A stretch of DNA of 64,000 nt from Streptomyces canus (GTDB taxonomy: Bacteria > Actinomycetota > Actinomycetes > Streptomycetales > Streptomycetaceae), in contig NZ_JAUSWW010000001.1 in NCBI RefSeq assembly GCF_030815415.1, positions 3,162,001 through 3,226,000 on the forward strand. The letters run 5' to 3'. The notes below the pieces were generated by a model. The model was not told the DNA's origin. It ran no database searches and saw only the letters and a program-made list of their open reading frames with translations. Shown in pieces: positions 1 to 8,821 of the stretch (positions are counted from its first letter, which is position 1; each line of letters begins with the position of its first letter). A program made the position numbers and the translations under genes.

Positions 1-2
1 CG

Positions 3-2387
3 TACTGGCGCACCGCCCCCGTCCTCAAGCACTGGCTCGCCCACAACAACGAGACGGACCGGGCCACTTCGTCCAGCTCGGTCCGCCCGCGCGTGCTGCA
101 CGAGTACGACCTGCGCGCCTTCCGCGAGACCGTCGAGGCGGGCGCGGTGGCCGGGGTGATGCCCGCGTACAACCTGGTCAACGGCCGCCCCAACCACGTG
201 AGTCCGTATCTGCGCGAGCACCTGCGCACCTGGACGGACGAGGACCTGCTGGTCTGCTCGGACGCGGGCGCGCCCTCCAACCTGGTCGACCACGAGCACT
301 ACTACGACACCCACGAGGAGGCCACCGCGGCCTCGCTCCTGGCCGGCGTCGACAGCTTCACCGACCACGGCACCGACAGCTCGCAGATCACCGGACGGGT
401 CAAGAAGGCGTACGAACAGGGCCTGTTGACCGAGGCAGACATCGACACGGCGGTCCGCCGCCAGCTCTCGGTCCGCTTCCGCCTCGGCGAGTTCGATCCG
501 CAGTACGACCCGCACGCGCTGACCAGGGACTTCGACACCCCGGCCCACCGCGCCCTCGCGCAGGAGGCGGCCGAGCAGTCGGTCGTCCTGCTGCGCAACG
601 ACGGTGTGCTGCCGCTCGCCCCGGACACCCGGCTCGCCGTGGTCGGCCTGCTCGCCGACGAGTGCAAGCTCGACTGGTACAGCGGCACGCTGATCCATCG
701 CTCCACCCCGCTGGAGGGCCTGTACGAGCGCTTCGGCGCCGACCGGATCGAGTTCGCGGAGGGCGTGGACCGGGTCCTGCTGAAGGCATCCGACGGAACC
801 TTCCTCCACGTGCCCGCGGCGAACGCCGACGACGAGGTGCGCGGCGCCGAGGGTGCCCTCGACCCGGCACTGCTGGCGGGCCGCACGGACCTCCCGCCGC
901 TCACCACCCACGCGGTCGGCACCGAGCTCGCCCTGGTCGACTGGGGCGAGGGCGTGCTGACCCTGAGCGCTCCCGACGGCCGCTATCTCTCGGTCGCCGA
1001 GGACGGCTATGTGCGCGCCTCCGCCGACCAGCCCGGAGGCTGGGTCGTCCAGGAGACATTCCGGCTGGAACCCCATGGGAACGGACACCTCCTCCGGCAT
1101 GTCGGCACGGGTCGCCACGTCTCTGTCGGCGCCGCCGGAGTAAAGGTTGCCGATGAGAACGCGGAACTCGACGATCAGCCCGAAATCTTCACGCTGATCG
1201 TCGCCGAGCACGGAAGGGACGCGGTCGCCAGGGCCGCCGCCGAGGCCGATGTCGTGCTGGTGGTGGCGGGCAACGACCCGCACATCGACGGCCGCGAGAC
1301 CGAGGACCGCAGGACCCTCGCCCTCCCCGCCCACCAGGACCGCCTGCTGCGGGCGGCCCGCGCCGCCAACCCGAACACGGTGCTGGCCCTGGTCTCCGCC
1401 TACCCGTACGCGTTCCAGCCGGGTCCGCTGCGGGCCGCGCTCTGGATGTCCCACGGCGGCCAGGCAGCGGGTACCGCGCTGGCCCGGGTCCTGGCCGGCG
1501 ACGTCTCCCCCGCGGGCCGCCTCCCGCAGACCTGGTACGCCGACGACGCCGACCTGCCCGACCTGCTGGACTACGACGTGCTCGGCGGCCGCCAGACGTA
1601 CCTGTACTACGAGGGCACCCCGCTGTTCCCCTTCGGGCACGGCCTGTCGTACGCGTCCTTCACCTACGGCGAACTCACGTCCCGCGCGGGGGACGGGGCG
1701 TTGCACGTCTCCTTCACGGTCATGAACACGGGGGACGTGACGGCCGACGAGGTCGCCCAGCTCTACACCCGCGCCGTGGACCCCTCGGTCCCGCGCCCGC
1801 GTCGCGAGCTGGTGGCCCACCGCAGGGTCACGCTCGCCCCCGGAGAGAAGGCGGAGCTGTCCTTCGAAGTCCCGCTGTCCGCCTTCGAGTTCTGGGACGT
1901 GGCGCACGGCCGGTGGCGCCTGGAGCCGGGGTCGTACGACCTGATGGCGGCCGCGTCCAGTGAGGATGTGCGATTGCGTACGACGGTTCTCCTGGACGGC
2001 GAGCCGGGCGGACCGCGCCCCGTCGTCGAACGGGGCCTGGACGGGGCCGACTTCGACGAGCAGAGCGGTGTCGCGATCGTCGACCGGACGAAGGCGGCCG
2101 GCGACGCGGTGACGCCGGCGAACGGCGAGGTGGCCGAACTGTTCTACCGCGCCTGCGACTTCGGGGCGGGTGTCACGGAGGTGACGGTGTCCGTGGCGGG
2201 CGAGGGCACGGTGGAGATCTCGCTCGACGGCGGTCCGGCGCTCGCGACGCTGGCACCCGAGACGCCCACGTCAGGACCGTACGACTACGTCACGCTCCGC
2301 ACCGGGCTCACGGCCTCCGGTGTGCACGACGTCCACCTCAGGCTGCGCGGCCCGCTGCGGCTCGCGCGTGCCGGCTTCTCCGGCTGA
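3..2387 (+). CDS. Glycoside hydrolase family 3 beta-glucosidase (N-terminus outside window)
   Basis: The open frame runs in from the window edge, so the true start is not visible. The visible part begins inside the GH3 N-terminal barrel, with the KHWLAHNNETDR and SSSVRPRVLHEYDLRAF blocks. The catalytic nucleophile Asp lies in LLVCSDAGA (codon at 261-263). The C-terminal GH3 domain is split by an insertion (about 760-1190) with repeated FLHV/YLSV/HVSV strands, resembling a fascin-like beta-trefoil. A fibronectin-III-like domain follows (about 1660-1970), and the tail resembles a CBM6-type sandwich. No signal peptide can be judged. The likely role is hydrolysis of beta-linked oligosaccharides; the exact substrate is unknown. 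A strong hairpin follows 25 bp after the stop. Confidence 0.9.
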   Translation, partial: YWRTAPVLKHWLAHNNETDRATSSSSVRPRVLHEYDLRAFRETVEAGAVAGVMPAYNLVNGRPNHVSPYLREHLRTWTDEDLLVCSDAGAPSNLVDHEHYYDTHEEATAASLLAGVDSFTDHGTDSSQITGRVKKAYEQGLLTEADIDTAVRRQLSVRFRLGEFDPQYDPHALTRDFDTPAHRALAQEAAEQSVVLLRNDGVLPLAPDTRLAVVGLLADECKLDWYSGTLIHRSTPLEGLYERFGADRIEFAEGVDRVLLKASDGTFLHVPAANADDEVRGAEGALDPALLAGRTDLPPLTTHAVGTELALVDWGEGVLTLSAPDGRYLSVAEDGYVRASADQPGGWVVQETFRLEPHGNGHLLRHVGTGRHVSVGAAGVKVADENAELDDQPEIFTLIVAEHGRDAVARAAAEADVVLVVAGNDPHIDGRETEDRRTLALPAHQDRLLRAARAANPNTVLALVSAYPYAFQPGPLRAALWMSHGGQAAGTALARVLAGDVSPAGRLPQTWYADDADLPDLLDYDVLGGRQTYLYYEGTPLFPFGHGLSYASFTYGELTSRAGDGALHVSFTVMNTGDVTADEVAQLYTRAVDPSVPRPRRELVAHRRVTLAPGEKAELSFEVPLSAFEFWDVAHGRWRLEPGSYDLMAAASSEDVRLRTTVLLDGEPGGPRPVVERGLDGADFDEQSGVAIVDRTKAAGDAVTPANGEVAELFYRACDFGAGVTEVTVSVAGEGTVEISLDGGPALATLAPETPTSGPYDYVTLRTGLTASGVHDVHLRLRGPLRLARAGFSG

Positions 2388-2412
2388 GGGTCCGGAGGAG
2401 ATCGGCACAAAG

Positions 2413-2452
2413 AAGGGGCCCGGCACCGGAAGGCATCGGTGCCGGGCCCCTT
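2413..2452 (+). terminator. Intrinsic terminator after the GH3 gene
   Basis: A perfect 16-bp stem (2413-2428 pairing with 2437-2452) with an 8-nt loop lies directly downstream of the GH3 stop codon. It ends in TT without a long U-run, as is usual in Streptomyces. Confidence 0.85.
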
Positions 2453-2508
2453 CGGGACGGTGAGCCACCGTCGCTGCGACGATCTTAGCTGAAAATGGTT
2501 CCCATTAG

Positions 2509-2758
2509 CTAGTGCCGCGGCAGGCAACGTTTGCCCGTCAAGGAGCGGCGTCGTGGGGGTCCCTCCCGCCCGAGCCGTGCGAAGCGCGGTTCGAGGGTGG
2601 GGGAGCGTGCTCTCGGCGTGCCGGCCGGAAGCCCTCGTACTGGACGTACTTGGGCTTTCGGCCGGTGCGGCGAGTGGGGGCCCCTCCCACGCCCTCAAGG
2701 CAGTGGGGGAGCGTGCCGGGCGTCGCGACGGGGCAAACGTTGCCTGCCGCGGCACTAG
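2509..2758. repeat. MITE-like palindromic element with 28-bp terminal inverted repeats
   Basis: The ends are perfect inverted repeats of 28 bp (2509-2536 and 2731-2758), both bounded by CTAG. Inside are a central hairpin (2621-2665) and two related GC-rich palindromic units (2553-2610 and 2674-2716), each starting GTGGGGG and ending GGGGGAGCGTGC. No transposase frame exists inside; the long frames that cross the element in both directions are by-products of its symmetry. It fills the 400-bp gap between the GH3 terminator and the aldehyde dehydrogenase stop. It looks like a non-autonomous mobile element. Confidence 0.8.
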
Positions 2759-2787
2759 AGGCGCCGTGTACGGATGTGCCCGCAGGG

Positions 2788-4233
2788 TCAGAGAGCGAGC
2801 CCGGTGAGGACGAGCACCCGCTCGTAGGTGTAGTCGTCCATCGCGAACTTCACACCCTCGCGGCCCACACCGGACTGCTTGGCGCCGCCGTACGGCATCT
2901 GGTCGGCGCGGTAGGAGGGCACGTCGCCGATGACGACGCCGCCGACCTCGAGCGCGCGGTGGGCGCGGAAGGCGACCTGGAGGTCGTGGGTGAACACGCC
3001 CGCCTGGAGGCCGTACTTGGAGTCGTTGGCGGCCGCGAAGGCCTCGGCCTCGCCGTCCACCTTCTGCACGGTCAGGACGGGTCCGAAGACCTCCTCGCAG
3101 GAGATCGTCGTGTCGGCCGGTACGTCGGTGAGGACGGTCGGCGCGTAGGAGGCGCCGTCGCGCTTGCCGCCGGTGACGAGGGTGGCGCCGGCGGCGACGG
3201 CCTCGTCCACCCACGTCTCGACACGCTTGGCGGCGTCCTCGCTGACCAGCGGGCCGACGTCGGTCTTGTCGTCGGACGGGTCGCCGGTGACCTGGGCCTC
3301 GACGGCGGCGACGATCCGGGGGAGCAGCCGGTCGTACACCGACGCGTCGGCGATGACCCGCTGCACGGAGATGCAGGACTGGCCGCCCTGGTAGTTGGAG
3401 AAGGTGGCAATACGGGTCGCGGCCCAGTCGAGGTCGGCGTCGGAGGCGTAGTCGCCGAGCACGACCGCCGCGCCGTTGCCGCCCAGCTCCAGGGTGCAGT
3501 GCTTGCGCGGCACCGAGTCCATGATCGCGTAGCCGACCTTCTCGGAACCGGTGAAGGAGATGACGGGCAGCCGCTCGTCCTGCACCAGGGCGGGCATCCG
3601 GTCGTTCGGGACGGGAAGGACGCTCCAGGAACCGGCCGGCAGCTCGGTCTCGGCGAGGAGTTCGCCGATGACGAGCCCGGAGAGCGGAGTGGCCGGGGCG
3701 GGCTTCAGGATGATCGGCACACCGGCCGCGATCGCCGGGGCGATCTTGTGGGCGCACAGGTTGAGCGGGAAGTTGAAGGGCGCGATGCCGAGGACGACGC
3801 CCTTCGGGAAGCGGCGGGTGAGCGCGAGCCGGCCCTGGCCGCCGAGGTCGGTGTCGAGACGCTGGGCCTCGCCGCCGTTGAACCGGCGGGCCTCTTCGGC
3901 GGCGAACCGGAACACGGAGACGGCACGGCCGACCTCGCCCCGGGCCCACTTGACCGGCTTGCCGTTCTCGGCGGAGATCAGCTGGGCGATCTCCTCGGTG
4001 CGCTCGACGAGGCGGCGGCTCACGTGGTCGAGGGCGGCGGCGCGGATGTGGGCGGGCGTGGCGGCGAACTCGTCCCGTACGGCGTACGCGGCGGCGACGG
4101 CCTCCTCGATCTGGGCGTCGCTCGGCACGCTGACCTTGCCGACGATCCGCCCGTCCCACGGCGAGCTGACATCGAAGCTGACCTCGCCGGCGACCTGGCG
4201 CCCGGCGAGCCAGAAGGCGTGGGTGGAAGTCAT
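2788..4233 (-). CDS. Aldehyde dehydrogenase (NAD(P)+-dependent)
   Basis: This is a 481-residue ALDH-superfamily enzyme. The cofactor-binding segment contains ILKPAPATPLS (Lys177), the general base is Glu249 in LELGGNG, and the catalytic nucleophile is Cys287 in GGQSCIS. The ATG at 4233 is chosen because homology starts there and a GAAGG-type site precedes it; the frame itself stays open further upstream. It sits 158 bp downstream of a PucR-type regulator on the same strand and about 4.6 kb from a GABA-type aminotransferase. Oxidation of succinic semialdehyde or a related amino-aldehyde is a plausible role. The substrate is inferred from context only. Confidence 0.9.
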   Translation of the reverse strand: MTSTHAFWLAGRQVAGEVSFDVSSPWDGRIVGKVSVPSDAQIEEAVAAAYAVRDEFAATPAHIRAAALDHVSRRLVERTEEIAQLISAENGKPVKWARGEVGRAVSVFRFAAEEARRFNGGEAQRLDTDLGGQGRLALTRRFPKGVVLGIAPFNFPLNLCAHKIAPAIAAGVPIILKPAPATPLSGLVIGELLAETELPAGSWSVLPVPNDRMPALVQDERLPVISFTGSEKVGYAIMDSVPRKHCTLELGGNGAAVVLGDYASDADLDWAATRIATFSNYQGGQSCISVQRVIADASVYDRLLPRIVAAVEAQVTGDPSDDKTDVGPLVSEDAAKRVETWVDEAVAAGATLVTGGKRDGASYAPTVLTDVPADTTISCEEVFGPVLTVQKVDGEAEAFAAANDSKYGLQAGVFTHDLQVAFRAHRALEVGGVVIGDVPSYRADQMPYGGAKQSGVGREGVKFAMDDYTYERVLVLTGLAL

Positions 4234-4302
4234 GTCCCGGCCCTTCCGCGTTGGGGGTGTGCGTTGGCTTTCGGGTCCACGGTAGGGGGGAGGACGCGGA
4301 GG

Positions 4303-4314
4303 GGCGTTTGTCCG
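4303..4314 (-). promoter_or_regulatory. Motif shared with the aminotransferase promoter
   Basis: On the minus strand this reads CGGACAAACGCC, about 70 bp upstream of the aldehyde dehydrogenase start. The first nine bases recur in the same orientation upstream of the aminotransferase gene at 8695-8705. It may be a common operator for the PucR-type regulator, but two occurrences are weak evidence. Confidence 0.25.
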
Positions 4315-4391
4315 GCGCGGAGTGGTGGAGGGCGGGGGCGCGCCGGTTTGGCGGGGTGGGGGTGCGGCGCCGGAAGTTTCCTCGCCCCCGG

Positions 4392-5978
4392 TCACTGCTC
4401 CGTCGACGTCGTCTTCAGGGCCAGCCAGAGTTCCATCCGTACGTCCGGGTCGTCCAGCGACCGTCCGAGGATCTCCTCCACGCGCCGCATCCGATACCGC
4501 AACGTGTGCCGGTGCACACCCAGGTCCGCGGCTGCCGCGTCCCACTGTCCGTGCCGCGACAGCCACGCCCGCAGCGAGGCCACCAGATCCCCCCGCCCGG
4601 TCGCGTCGTGGTCGTACAGCGCCCGCAGCAACCCGTCCGCGAAGGCCCGCACCGCGTCGTCGGCCAGCAACGGCACCACCGACCCCGCCGCCAGCTGCTC
4701 ATGCTCCACGCACACCCGCCCCCGCCGCCGCGCGACGGACAGCGCCTGCTCGGCCTGCTTGTAGGCGGCGGCCACCGCGACCGGCCCGACCGGCGCCGAC
4801 ACCCCCACGACGAGCTCGTCCTGGCCCGCCGCGTCGCCCTGCTCCTCCACCGCCCGCCCGGCCTCCAGCCCGGCGGTGTACTCCCCGCACGCCCCGACCG
4901 CCGCGCCCCCGTCCGCGGCCAGCACCACCAGCCGCTCCCCCTCCGTGACGACCAGGACGGCCTCCCCGGCCCGCGCGGCGGCGGACTCCACGACCTCGGC
5001 GAGGGCACCCAGAAGGTCACCCTCCGCCGGAGCACGCCCCTCCTCGGCGACGACCATCCGGAACGGCGCGTCCAGCAACGACCCGTACAGATCCCCGGCG
5101 ACCGCCCGCGCATGGTCCGGCTCCCCGGCCAGCAGCATGCGCAGCACCGCCGCCCCGAGCCGCTGCTCGGCGGCGCGCAGGGACCGGGACCGCTCGGTGG
5201 TCAGGGTGAGCAGGGCGATCGCCGAGTGGACGGCGTACCGCTCCGCCGTCCCCGGCGCCGCCGCCGTGCCCACCGCGAGCGCGGCGCGCGGCCGCCGCCC
5301 GGTGCCCAGGGAGTGCAGCTCGACGCGGTCCTCGTTGTCGGGGCCGCCGACCACGGAGGAGGCCGGCGCGGGCCGCTCCCGCAGTCGCTCCACGTCCGCC
5401 GTGAGCCGTGCGGCCCGCCGCCCCGCCCACTCCGGCGCGGTGGCGACGACGGCACCGGACGCGTCGTACAGCGCGGCCCACCCGTCCACCTGCGAGGCGA
5501 GCGCGGACAACAGCCCTTCGGGACCGTTCGTCAACGCCTGCCGGGTCAGCTCCCGCTGCGCGGCGAACCCGGCCGTCACCGCCCGGTACTGCTCGGCGGC
5601 GATGGCCGCGGAGACGGCCTTGCTGATGGCGAGGAAGGGCGTGCGCCGGGGCACTTCGAGCAGCGGGAGCCCTTCACCCGCGGCGGCGTCGACGAGCGCT
5701 TCGGGAATGTCCTCGTAGTTGACCCCGACCGCGAACCCGAGCCCCACGACCCCCGCCCCGACCAGCCGCTTCACATACCGCCGCATCGTCTGCGGATCCT
5801 CCGCGTCCAGTTTCAGCGCGGTGATCAGCAGCAGCTCCCCGCCCTCCATGTACGGCACGGGATCGGCGAGCTCGCTGACATGCGCCCAGCGCACGGGGAC
5901 GTCGAGCCGGTCCTCGCCCGCCCGCACGGTCAGCTTGAGCGCGGAGTGGTGGACGAGCGAGGCGAGCGTGGGTGGCAT
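4392..5978 (-). CDS. PucR family transcriptional regulator
   Basis: This 528-residue protein starts MPPTLASLVHHSALKL. It carries the PucR N-terminal sensor domain (about residues 1-130, with the ELADPVPYMEGGELLLITAL block), a GGDEF-like central region, and a C-terminal PucR helix-turn-helix (about 455-520) with the LGVHRHTLRYRMRRVEEILGR signature. PucR-type proteins control purine, amine or amino-acid catabolism. It lies just upstream of the aldehyde dehydrogenase on the same strand, and the aminotransferase lies beyond one further gene. The natural candidates for its regulon are these two enzymes. Confidence 0.9.
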   Translation of the reverse strand: MPPTLASLVHHSALKLTVRAGEDRLDVPVRWAHVSELADPVPYMEGGELLLITALKLDAEDPQTMRRYVKRLVGAGVVGLGFAVGVNYEDIPEALVDAAAGEGLPLLEVPRRTPFLAISKAVSAAIAAEQYRAVTAGFAAQRELTRQALTNGPEGLLSALASQVDGWAALYDASGAVVATAPEWAGRRAARLTADVERLRERPAPASSVVGGPDNEDRVELHSLGTGRRPRAALAVGTAAAPGTAERYAVHSAIALLTLTTERSRSLRAAEQRLGAAVLRMLLAGEPDHARAVAGDLYGSLLDAPFRMVVAEEGRAPAEGDLLGALAEVVESAAARAGEAVLVVTEGERLVVLAADGGAAVGACGEYTAGLEAGRAVEEQGDAAGQDELVVGVSAPVGPVAVAAAYKQAEQALSVARRRGRVCVEHEQLAAGSVVPLLADDAVRAFADGLLRALYDHDATGRGDLVASLRAWLSRHGQWDAAAADLGVHRHTLRYRMRRVEEILGRSLDDPDVRMELWLALKTTSTEQ

Positions 5979-6110
5979 GGGGCCTTCAGGTCTACGGGGA
6001 TCGGGCGTGCCCTGTGATCACTTGGCCGTCCTGTATGAACGGCCTGTGCCGATTCTGCCTCACCGTACGGTCATCCGGTCTCCGGAAGCCCCCGCACCGG
6101 AGGCGCCGGC

Positions 6111-8525
6111 CTAGCCCCGCAGATCCACCAGCAACGGCGGCGCGTGCTCCCCCTTCGCCCCGGTCAGCGACAGCACCGCGTGCCCCGGCGGCACGGCGTG
6201 CGCCAGCTCGGAGGCGGACCACCGCTCCCGCTCGACCTGGCGGACGGTGACGGCCTCGGTCGTCACCGCCTTCCCGGTCACCAGCTTGCGCAGGGCGTGC
6301 ATGGCCCGGGTCATCGGCTGATCGGCGAAGACCGTGTGCTGGGCGACGTCCTTGGTCTCCACCCACTCGGTGCCCCAGGCCTCGGCGAAGCGGCTGCCGT
6401 CCCAGGTCGTCACCCCGGACAGCGCCATCCGGCAGCCGACCGCCCCGAACAGGGGCCCGTGCAGCGCCTCCGGAACGTCGGAGACCGTACGCAGCGCGAG
6501 CACGACACCCGCGTTCTGCGAGCGCAGCCGTTGGATCCGCCGTACGGACTCGGGGGTCACGGTGCCGGTGGCGTCGTCGACGACCAGACCGGCGAAGTGA
6601 TCGCGGCCCCCCTCCCGTACTACGGCGGTGAACTGGGCCAACACCAGCCGGGCGATCAGCCGGGACGCCTCCGCGTGGCCACGCTCGGGCAGGTCGATCC
6701 GGACGCGCAGGGGGTGGTGGACGAGGGCGCGCAGCGAGAACGGACGGATCGCGTCCGCGCCTGAGCCGGGCTCCCCGGCCGAGCCGAAGAAGCCGGCGAA
6801 CGCCGGCCGGTCCAGCAGGGCCAGCCGGTCGGCGAGGACGGGACCGGGGTCGCCGGGGTGGGCGCTCTGCCGTGCGCGGGCGTCGAGCTCGCGACGCATC
6901 CCCCCGAACCGCTCGTCCGCCAGCCGCTCGCGCAGCCCGGCGAGGACCGCGGGGTCCGCTTCCAGCAGTTCGCGCAGGACGGGCAGGGGCGGGAAGTGCC
7001 CGTACGCGGTCCGGTAGGGGCCGAGAAGCTGGGCGAGGGCCCGCGCCGCGCGCTCGGGGCTCACCGTGTCGAGGTCCCCGGCCAGTGCCTCGGCGAGGAG
7101 CGCGGCCGCCTCGTCGGGGTCGTCGGTCTCGGCGTACGGGTCCAGGTCGTGCACCGAGCCGGGGTCGCCGACGCGCACGACGACGTCGTACGACGAGTCC
7201 GCCCCGATCGGTGTGCCCGCACCGCACACCGCGACGACGGCGCAACCGCCGGTGAGTGCCTGGAGGGTGAGGGACTCGGCCACCGGAGCGATCACCTGCC
7301 GGGTCTTGCCCGCGCCCGAGGGCCCGACGACCAGCAGCGAGGTGGCGAGGGTCTCCGGCCCGAGAGCCGCGCCCACGCCGCGGTACGCCCGCGGGGTGCG
7401 TTCGGCGGTGGCCCACTGTCCGATGCGGACCTGTCCGGTGAGCAGGTCGTGCCGGGCGGTGCGGCCTGCCAGGTCGCGGGCGCCGGAGGGGTGGGTGAGC
7501 GCGGCGGCGCCCTGGCGCAGCACGGTGTCCGTGAACGCGGCGAGCCGTCCCTGGCCGCGGGCCCGTTTCCAGCCGCGCTCGATCCGGGCGCAGTCCACGT
7601 CGTTCATCCGCCCGGCCAGCACTTCGGCGGTGAGCAGGTCGGCCGCCTGGTGCTGCCCGGCCTCCCGCAGTCCGGGCCAGCGGGTGCGGGGCTGATCGGT
7701 GACGGGTGCGGGGTGCTGTCCCTGCCGGGCCCGGCGCCGGGCCTCGAGCCGGGTACGGGCCAGGGACCACCAGCCGCCGATCCGGGCGAAGGGCCACAGG
7801 ACGAGGGCGGTGACGAGGGCGTACAGCGTGTCCGTGGCCCAGGGCGAGGTGTAGACGCCGTATCCGCCGGTGAGGAGGGCGATGAGGGAGAACAGCGGGT
7901 TCACGACGGGCAGGGCGTCCCAGCCGACGCCGGGGAAGGCGTCCGGGAAGACGAAGCTGAGGGTGATGAGGGCGCCCAGCGCGGCCAGCAGGGCGCGGGC
8001 GGGCTGGGGCTTGCGGGTCACGAGGTGGCGCACGACGGCCGGCCAGCTGCCCAGGCGGCCCATCGTGTAGACGAGCACGGCGAAGAAGAGACCGCTGTAG
8101 ACCTCCAGGGCCTCGACGCCCGGGTACTCCAGCGACTGCCCCTCCAGCCGCTTCGGCGAGGCCATCGTGCCGCCCCACCACCAGTCGTCCGGAGTGAAGA
8201 GCCGCAGCAGCGTGAACTGGTACGGGAGCGCGCCGCGCCGCCAGAAGGACCACACCACCAGCGCCACGACGAACGGGATGAGCATGCCGGCCACGGTCAG
8301 CGGATTGAGCCGCTCCGCCTTCGAGGCGGCCTTCGGCATCCGGTAACCGAAGCGCCAGATGCCGGGTTCGGTCTCGGGCCGGGCCTCATCCAGCCAGTCG
8401 GCCACGGACGCGCCCGGAGTGTGTGCCGGCCGCGGCGGCGCGTGCGGCACGTCCGGCGGCCCCGCCGGACGCGGCACGGGATTCGCATGCGTACCTCGCG
8501 CGTCCTGCGTCCCGTCCCTGTCCAT
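6111..8525 (-). CDS. Membrane-anchored P-loop ATPase, TraG/VirD4 or FtsK-like
   Basis: The protein is about 804 residues from ATG 8525, which has a GGGAACGAGG ribosome-binding site; ATG 8561 is also possible. A Pro-rich N-terminus precedes four to five hydrophobic segments, including MLIPFVVALVVWSFW, GLFFAVLVYTMG and LYALVTALVLWPFARIG. A cytosolic ATPase domain follows, with Walker A GPSGAGKTR (about 7299-7328) and a candidate Walker B in HFAGLVVDDATG. The architecture matches coupling-type ATPases of conjugation or secretion, but no relaxase, pilus or secretion genes are nearby. It lies between the PucR regulator and the aminotransferase. Its function is unknown; a DNA- or protein-pumping role is inference. 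Confidence 0.75.
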   Translation of the reverse strand: MDRDGTQDARGTHANPVPRPAGPPDVPHAPPRPAHTPGASVADWLDEARPETEPGIWRFGYRMPKAASKAERLNPLTVAGMLIPFVVALVVWSFWRRGALPYQFTLLRLFTPDDWWWGGTMASPKRLEGQSLEYPGVEALEVYSGLFFAVLVYTMGRLGSWPAVVRHLVTRKPQPARALLAALGALITLSFVFPDAFPGVGWDALPVVNPLFSLIALLTGGYGVYTSPWATDTLYALVTALVLWPFARIGGWWSLARTRLEARRRARQGQHPAPVTDQPRTRWPGLREAGQHQAADLLTAEVLAGRMNDVDCARIERGWKRARGQGRLAAFTDTVLRQGAAALTHPSGARDLAGRTARHDLLTGQVRIGQWATAERTPRAYRGVGAALGPETLATSLLVVGPSGAGKTRQVIAPVAESLTLQALTGGCAVVAVCGAGTPIGADSSYDVVVRVGDPGSVHDLDPYAETDDPDEAAALLAEALAGDLDTVSPERAARALAQLLGPYRTAYGHFPPLPVLRELLEADPAVLAGLRERLADERFGGMRRELDARARQSAHPGDPGPVLADRLALLDRPAFAGFFGSAGEPGSGADAIRPFSLRALVHHPLRVRIDLPERGHAEASRLIARLVLAQFTAVVREGGRDHFAGLVVDDATGTVTPESVRRIQRLRSQNAGVVLALRTVSDVPEALHGPLFGAVGCRMALSGVTTWDGSRFAEAWGTEWVETKDVAQHTVFADQPMTRAMHALRKLVTGKAVTTEAVTVRQVERERWSASELAHAVPPGHAVLSLTGAKGEHAPPLLVDLRG

Positions 8526-8685
8526 CGCCCTCGTTCCCTGACCAGCCGTTCCGTCCACCATCAGCCGTCAATCTAACGCCCCCGCAAGGGGAGTTCACCG
8601 CTTACGCGGCCGACTTCCATGGAGCGGACGGTCGCCGTCCGGATCGTCCGCGGCCCCGCCGGTACCGAGCCGATCCGCGTCGCTA

Positions 8686-8700
8686 TGTCCACGACGGACA
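8686..8700. promoter_or_regulatory. Operator-like inverted repeat upstream of the aminotransferase
   Basis: TGTCC-acgac-GGACA is a perfect 5-bp-arm inverted repeat about 120 bp before the aminotransferase start. Its right arm runs into CGGACAAAC (8695-8703), which is also present upstream of the aldehyde dehydrogenase. The binding protein is unknown; PucR is the local candidate. Confidence 0.3.
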
Positions 8701-8821
8701 AACCCGCACCCCCGACAACGCCCACATGGAGCATGCCCACCCCCCGCCCTCCGTCCTAGCCTGCGAGAAAGGAAGAGAAGCGTCCGCAAAGACCCCGTTC
8801 GCAACACCCCAGGAGCCCCTC

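Noticed and set aside
2285..4159. 624-residue open frame on the minus strand antiparallel to and overlapping the dehydrogenase
   Set aside because: It is an Arg/Gly/Pro-rich shadow of the real gene in another frame; its C-terminal part arises from the symmetric MITE.
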